Shown one piece after another: positions 23,558-27,117 of a DNA stretch of 27,117 nucleotides. Position 1 is the first letter of the stretch. Each line of letters starts with the position of its first letter. The stretch lies in contig JADHZB010000754.1 of NCBI GenBank assembly GCA_015657535.1, positions 1-27,117 of the forward strand, written 5' to 3'. Made by a program: the position numbers and the translations under genes. The notes below the pieces were generated by a model. The model had not been told where the DNA came from. It searched no databases and worked only from the letters and a program-made list of their open reading frames with translations. The stretch is from Nephromyces sp. MM_2019. Its lineage: Eukaryota > Apicomplexa > Aconoidasida > Nephromycida.

Positions 23558-26500
23558 CTATTGATTTTTTAAAAAAATTCCTATAATATTTAACTATATA
23601 GCATATCTTATATCTTACACACAATCTATATTATAAACTATTTATTTTTTAGGCTAAATCTTCTGACACACAAAATGATGATGATATGGCCCATAAACCC
23701 AAAGGAAGTACATCTAATAAATCAAGCTCAGGTAATTAAGAATTATACGCTAAACATGAATTGATAAAGTTTACACACATACACACACACGCACACATAC
23801 ACACATACACACACATAGACACACACACACACACATACACACACATGTGTTATTTGAGTTAAGCAATACATACGCTAATAAGTGTTCTTGTTGTGTGTAA
23901 ACTACACATAGGAAGAGTGTGTTATATATTTCTATCACACATTCATTATTATATACACACACATTTTATATTATACTTATTTAGCTAACATCTCTGATAA
24001 GAATTATAAGGGTAAATCAAACAAGTCTGATGAGTTTCATAAAACTGGTGAAAGCAAATGGAAATTAGAAGATAATTTGAGGGAATATTTTGGCACAGTA
24101 AGTGTACACACACACACACACACACATACCCTCTCGTTCTCGTTCACACACACACACACACCCTCTCGTTCTCGTTCACACACACACACACACAACACAC
24201 ACACACACGCACACATATACATTGAATCATAAGTTTGGTTATTACACTTACACACTAGTATAGGTTACACACACACACATTGTTTTTACACTATAAACCT
24301 CCCTATTTATTTAGGAACAAATGAAAGGTGAATATAGATATGAATGCCCAAGTTGTTGCCAAAAATGTGATGGAACAAAGAGTGCTCGATTAAGCCTATT
24401 ACCCCCTGTAATTTATATACACACACTCAACATATTTCATATACACACACCCAATATAATTCATATACACACAGAATTTTATACACTGTCATACACACTT
24501 TCACTCACAGAACTTCACACACTTTGACACACTTTTACACACTTTGATACACATACACATACACACACATACATACACACACACACACATACACACACAC
24601 ACACACACATACATACACACACATACATACACACACATACATACACACACATACACACACACACACACACATACATACACACACACACATACACACACAT
24701 ACACACACACACACACACATACATACACACACACACACACACATACACACATACACACACATACACACACACACACACACATACACACACACACACATAC
24801 ACACATACACATTTATTTGAATAGTATTTCCAAGTCCTCTTATTGAGATATAAATCTGAGAAAACGCCCAATGGTGATTGGGTGAGAAAAAAATTGAACA
24901 GCAAATTAGATATCCCCCTCTGCCTAGATGTGCAACCATTTTGCACAGATGAGTGTAAAATAATGAGTAAGTTTACACATTTATCTATGTGTACACACAC
25001 CGTATATATATATATAGGGTCACATATATATCTACTTATATACAAATATAGACACACCCACACTACCATATAAATACACCTTAAGAAATATATACACCTA
25101 CACACCCTAAAATTATATATATATATATATACACACATGTATATACACACACACATGTATATATATACACACACACATGTATATACACACACACATGTAT
25201 ATATATACACACACACATGTATATATATACACACACACATGTATATACACACACACATGTATATACACACACACATGTATATACACACACACATGTATAC
25301 TCACACATTGAATAATCATTTAAATATACACATTCTATAATTATTAGGGAGAGATGGTGTGTATTCCACAATACAAAATCAACCCAAATCAACGCGTTAT
25401 AGTTTGTTTAGTATGATGGAACATCAAGGTATATCTGCTTTAACTGGCCATTACACATCTACTATACGTGATTTATCATATAGAGAGGAGGATAAATACA
25501 TATATACACACACACACACACAAACAAACACACACACAGATATGAAAAATGAAGATGTTTCTTCAGCTTCAACAGAATTTTCAATTTCTCAATCTTCTTG
25601 CACACAACCACCCTCACACATTTCTTCTGAGATGGCTGATATATCTACAAATGATCAATTTGACTCAACCAACATTGATTCTACACACAAAACAAATTCA
25701 ACTGATAGCCATCATGATTTTGGTTTAGATACACACACACATTATGATGTGTGTGTAAAAAATGAGGATACACACACACACGAGAAAATTGAACTCAAAT
25801 CAATCATTCCACCCCCTAAACCTTATGGCACACGCTCAACCTCTATATCTCATTACACACACAACACAATTATTACTCTTAAGAGTAATAACAAACACAC
25901 GAGCAACAGTACACACACACATAATACTACACACACACAAAATACTACACACACATGTAATACTAAACCGAGTTCTACACACAAATCAAAATATGAACCC
26001 AAATCAACTAATAAACCTAAATCAACTAATAAAACCAAATCAATTTTTTCACACACATCAAACAATAAACACAAATCAAACATTAAGCACATACCCAATG
26101 CTACACACACATCAAATATTACACACACATCAAACACGACACACACCCCCAATATTACACACACATCAAACACGACACACACCCCCAATATTACACACAC
26201 ATCAAACACGACACACACCCCCAATATTACACACACATCAAACACGACACACACCCCCAATATTACACACACATCAAACACGACACACACCCCCAATATT
26301 ACACACACATCAAACACGACACACACATCAAACACGACACACACCCCCAATATTACACACATTATATACAAACCATATGGTACACGATCAACCAAAATAA
26401 TGAGTGACACACAGCCTAAAGAGTTATCCCACAGACACACTAAGCCCTCAACACACACATCTCCACAATCTACCAGCACATCTAGGAATACTTCAAAGAG

Positions 26501-27117
26501 TGGTTTAGACCACACATCTACACACACATCTGAAAGCACACACACACACACAAATAATCAGGCAAATAACTCAAAACCCACACACACACAATCTACACAT
26601 GGTAAGGCAGAATATACACACAATAAAATAAAGGATGAAAAACGTCATAGACCTGAAAATAAGTACACACCATCTACACACACACCATTTAATAAGGGTC
26701 ATGAAAGAGTGTGTAACGATATTCAAAACTGTGCAAAACGACATAAACTGGATAAAACAATATCCTACACATCCTCTACCAATTTAGATGAGCCTACACA
26801 CACACACACATCAAGCTGTTTTGAAGTCTTACTCAACACACACACACACACAGGTAAACCTGAGTTTTATAAACTAGAGCTTGATGAAGATATTGAACTC
26901 CTTACAGTGGATGAAGATACACACACATACACACACAATTCAGAAATTAATAATCAATGTGCTACACACACAGAGCTCACAGTGAACAATGATACACACA
27001 CAGAGCTTACAGTGAACAATGATACACACACAGAGCTCACAGTGGATAATAATACACACACACATCCACACAATTCAGAAATGAATAATCAATGTGTTAC
27101 ACACACAGAGCTCACAG
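21167..27117 (+). CDS. USP48-like ubiquitin carboxyl-terminal hydrolase, 9 exons, 3' truncated by the window
   Basis: This is a cysteine protease of the USP family, which removes ubiquitin from proteins. Proposed exons: 21167-21323, 21512-21578, 22132-22582, 23055-23264, 23653-23731, 23985-24097, 24315-24407, 24825-24966 and 25348 to the window end, giving at least 1027 residues; every junction keeps frame. The Cys box is [16 protein letters not shown] with the catalytic Cys near residue 108, followed by LQICFALMQ and YIDPIRLAE as in USP48. The EDASEF segment matches the QDAQEF motif. Two Cys pairs, CDVC (about 276/279) and CPSC (about 370/373), look like the USP zinc ribbon. The His box is [11 protein letters not shown] with His near 472. 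[13 protein letters not shown] near residue 944 resembles the final catalytic box of USP48, separated from the His box by a long Thr-His-rich insertion. The start is the first ATG after an in-frame stop; stretches between the Cys pairs are also low-complexity. Introns carry long CA/TA repeats. The stop codon lies outside the window. Confidence 0.92.
22940..23054. repeat. CA-rich minisatellite in USP intron 3
   Basis: Short units of about 12 bases built on acacatgtac recur through the 3' part of this intron and grade into a pure CA run. The run ends directly in the AG that I take as the exon 4 acceptor, so the usual T-rich tract is replaced by CA repeats. Confidence 0.85.
23290..23473. repeat. 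(CA)n microsatellite with CG/TG interruptions in USP intron 4
   Basis: A nearly continuous CA tract of about 180 bases with scattered cgca and catg variants, beginning about 25 bases after the exon 4 donor. Confidence 0.95.
23521..23553. repeat. (TA)n microsatellite in USP intron 4
   Basis: An alternating TA run of about 32 bases following the CA tract in the same intron. Confidence 0.9.
23771..23848. repeat. (CA)n microsatellite in USP intron 5
   Basis: CA repeat with cata and cgca interruptions, about 80 bases, inside the intron between exons 5 and 6. Confidence 0.9.
24105..24213. repeat. Compound CA / CTCTCGTTCTCGTT repeat in USP intron 6
   Basis: CA tracts alternate with two copies of the word ctctcgttctcgtt, giving a compound repeat that starts just inside the intron donor. 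Confidence 0.9.
24549..24811. repeat. Long (CA)n / (CATA)n microsatellite in USP intron 7
   Basis: About 260 bases of CA repeat with regular cata interruptions, ending about 13 bases before the exon 8 acceptor. Confidence 0.95.
25131..25300. repeat. Nine-copy minisatellite with ACATGT core in USP intron 8
   Basis: Nine copies of a unit combining (CA)n, the palindrome acatgt and (TA)n, spaced 17-23 bases apart and preceded by a TA run at 25114-25130. The whole block is almost perfectly alternating purine-pyrimidine. Confidence 0.95.
26113..26364 (+). repeat. 36-bp coding tandem repeat ([12 protein letters not shown]) in USP exon 9
   Basis: Six copies of a 36-base unit encode the 12-residue repeat [12 protein letters not shown]. 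The ccccc marks fall at 26146, 26182, 26218, 26254 and 26290, exactly 36 bases apart, and the sixth at 26344 follows an extra 18-base half unit. All unit sizes are multiples of three, so the reading frame is kept. Confidence 0.9.
26922..27117 (+). repeat. 30-bp coding repeat ([10 protein letters not shown]) in USP exon 9, continuing past the window
   Basis: Units encoding [10 protein letters not shown] recur head to tail, and a larger unit with NSEINNQC / NSEMNNQC flanks them twice. The repeat resembles the [11 protein letters not shown] segment just upstream, next to the candidate last catalytic box, and may have grown from it. It is cut by the window edge. Confidence 0.85.

Noticed and set aside
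23170..24255. Minus-strand open frames made of Val-Cys repeats, and plus-strand Thr-His frames, across the intron CA tracts
   Set aside because: Any CA dinucleotide run is stop-free in all frames, reading Thr-His on one strand and Val-Cys on the other. These frames overlap introns of the USP gene and contain no domain.
24501..25392. Long minus-strand Cys/Val and Tyr/Ile frames up to about 260 codons
   Set aside because: They are shadows of CA/TA microsatellites in USP introns 7 and 8 and run antisense to recognisable USP exons.
25762..26551. A plus-strand frame with [12 protein letters not shown] repeats and a minus-strand frame with [11 protein letters not shown] repeats
   Set aside because: Both are alternative readings of the 36-bp repeat. 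The frame that continues from the USP His box is open much longer and carries the [13 protein letters not shown] segment.
25460..26856. A possible intron inside USP exon 9 ending at the cacacag before gtaaacc
   Set aside because: The AG is acceptor-like, but I see no good donor shortly after the His box, the frame stays open throughout, and the repeat units are multiples of three. Kept only as the main alternative to be tested with transcripts.
1..27117. tRNA, rRNA, CRISPR arrays, transposons or telomeric repeats
   Set aside because: I looked for T-loop words, conserved rRNA words, spaced direct repeats, transposase or reverse transcriptase motifs and telomere-like units and found none that held up.

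Overview
The window looks like nuclear DNA of an apicomplexan protist. It is very AT-rich, has long non-coding stretches, and its genes are split by short GT..AG introns of about 70-550 bp. Gene content points the same way: a PCNA sliding clamp, a short PH-domain protein resembling the apicomplexan APH family, a secreted thrombospondin-type-repeat (TSR) adhesin with a transmembrane helix and acidic tail, and a ubiquitin-specific protease. I cannot name the genus. The abundance of (CA)n/(TA)n microsatellites, including inside coding sequence, is unusual for the well-known genera. All exon structures here were built by eye from splice signals, reading phase and family similarity.

Layout: 1-3721 is AT/CA-rich non-coding DNA. 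3722-5001 (+) is PCNA in three exons. 5002-8231 shows no gene. 8232-9246 (+) is an unrecognised two-exon gene. 9247-10064 is the gap between convergent genes. 10065-10837 (-) is the PH-domain gene, whose 5' end is uncertain. 10838-11898 is TG-rich and non-coding. 11899-17722 (-) is a roughly 15-exon gene for a type I membrane protein of about 880-890 residues with TSRs and repeated cysteine-rich modules. 17723-21166 is a 3.4 kb divergent intergenic region. 21167 to the right edge (+) is a USP48-like deubiquitinase in at least nine exons, cut off by the window end.

Three things stand out. First, the deubiquitinase's catalytic domain appears to be split: about 460 residues of Thr-His-rich tandem repeats lie between its His box and a candidate Asp/Asn box, all in one open frame of 589 codons that reaches the window edge. 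Second, the TSR adhesin carries a Cys/Trp module of about 90-100 residues three times, plus a smaller helical C-x3-C-x6-C module, neither of which I can assign to a named domain. Third, CA-rich sequence (as opposed to TG-rich) tends to lie on the coding strand of the nearest gene, so strand composition switches with gene orientation.

The genes have unrelated roles (replication, lipid-binding/secretion signalling, adhesion, ubiquitin removal) and nothing indicates a cluster with a shared function. No tRNA, rRNA, CRISPR or recognisable transposon was found.
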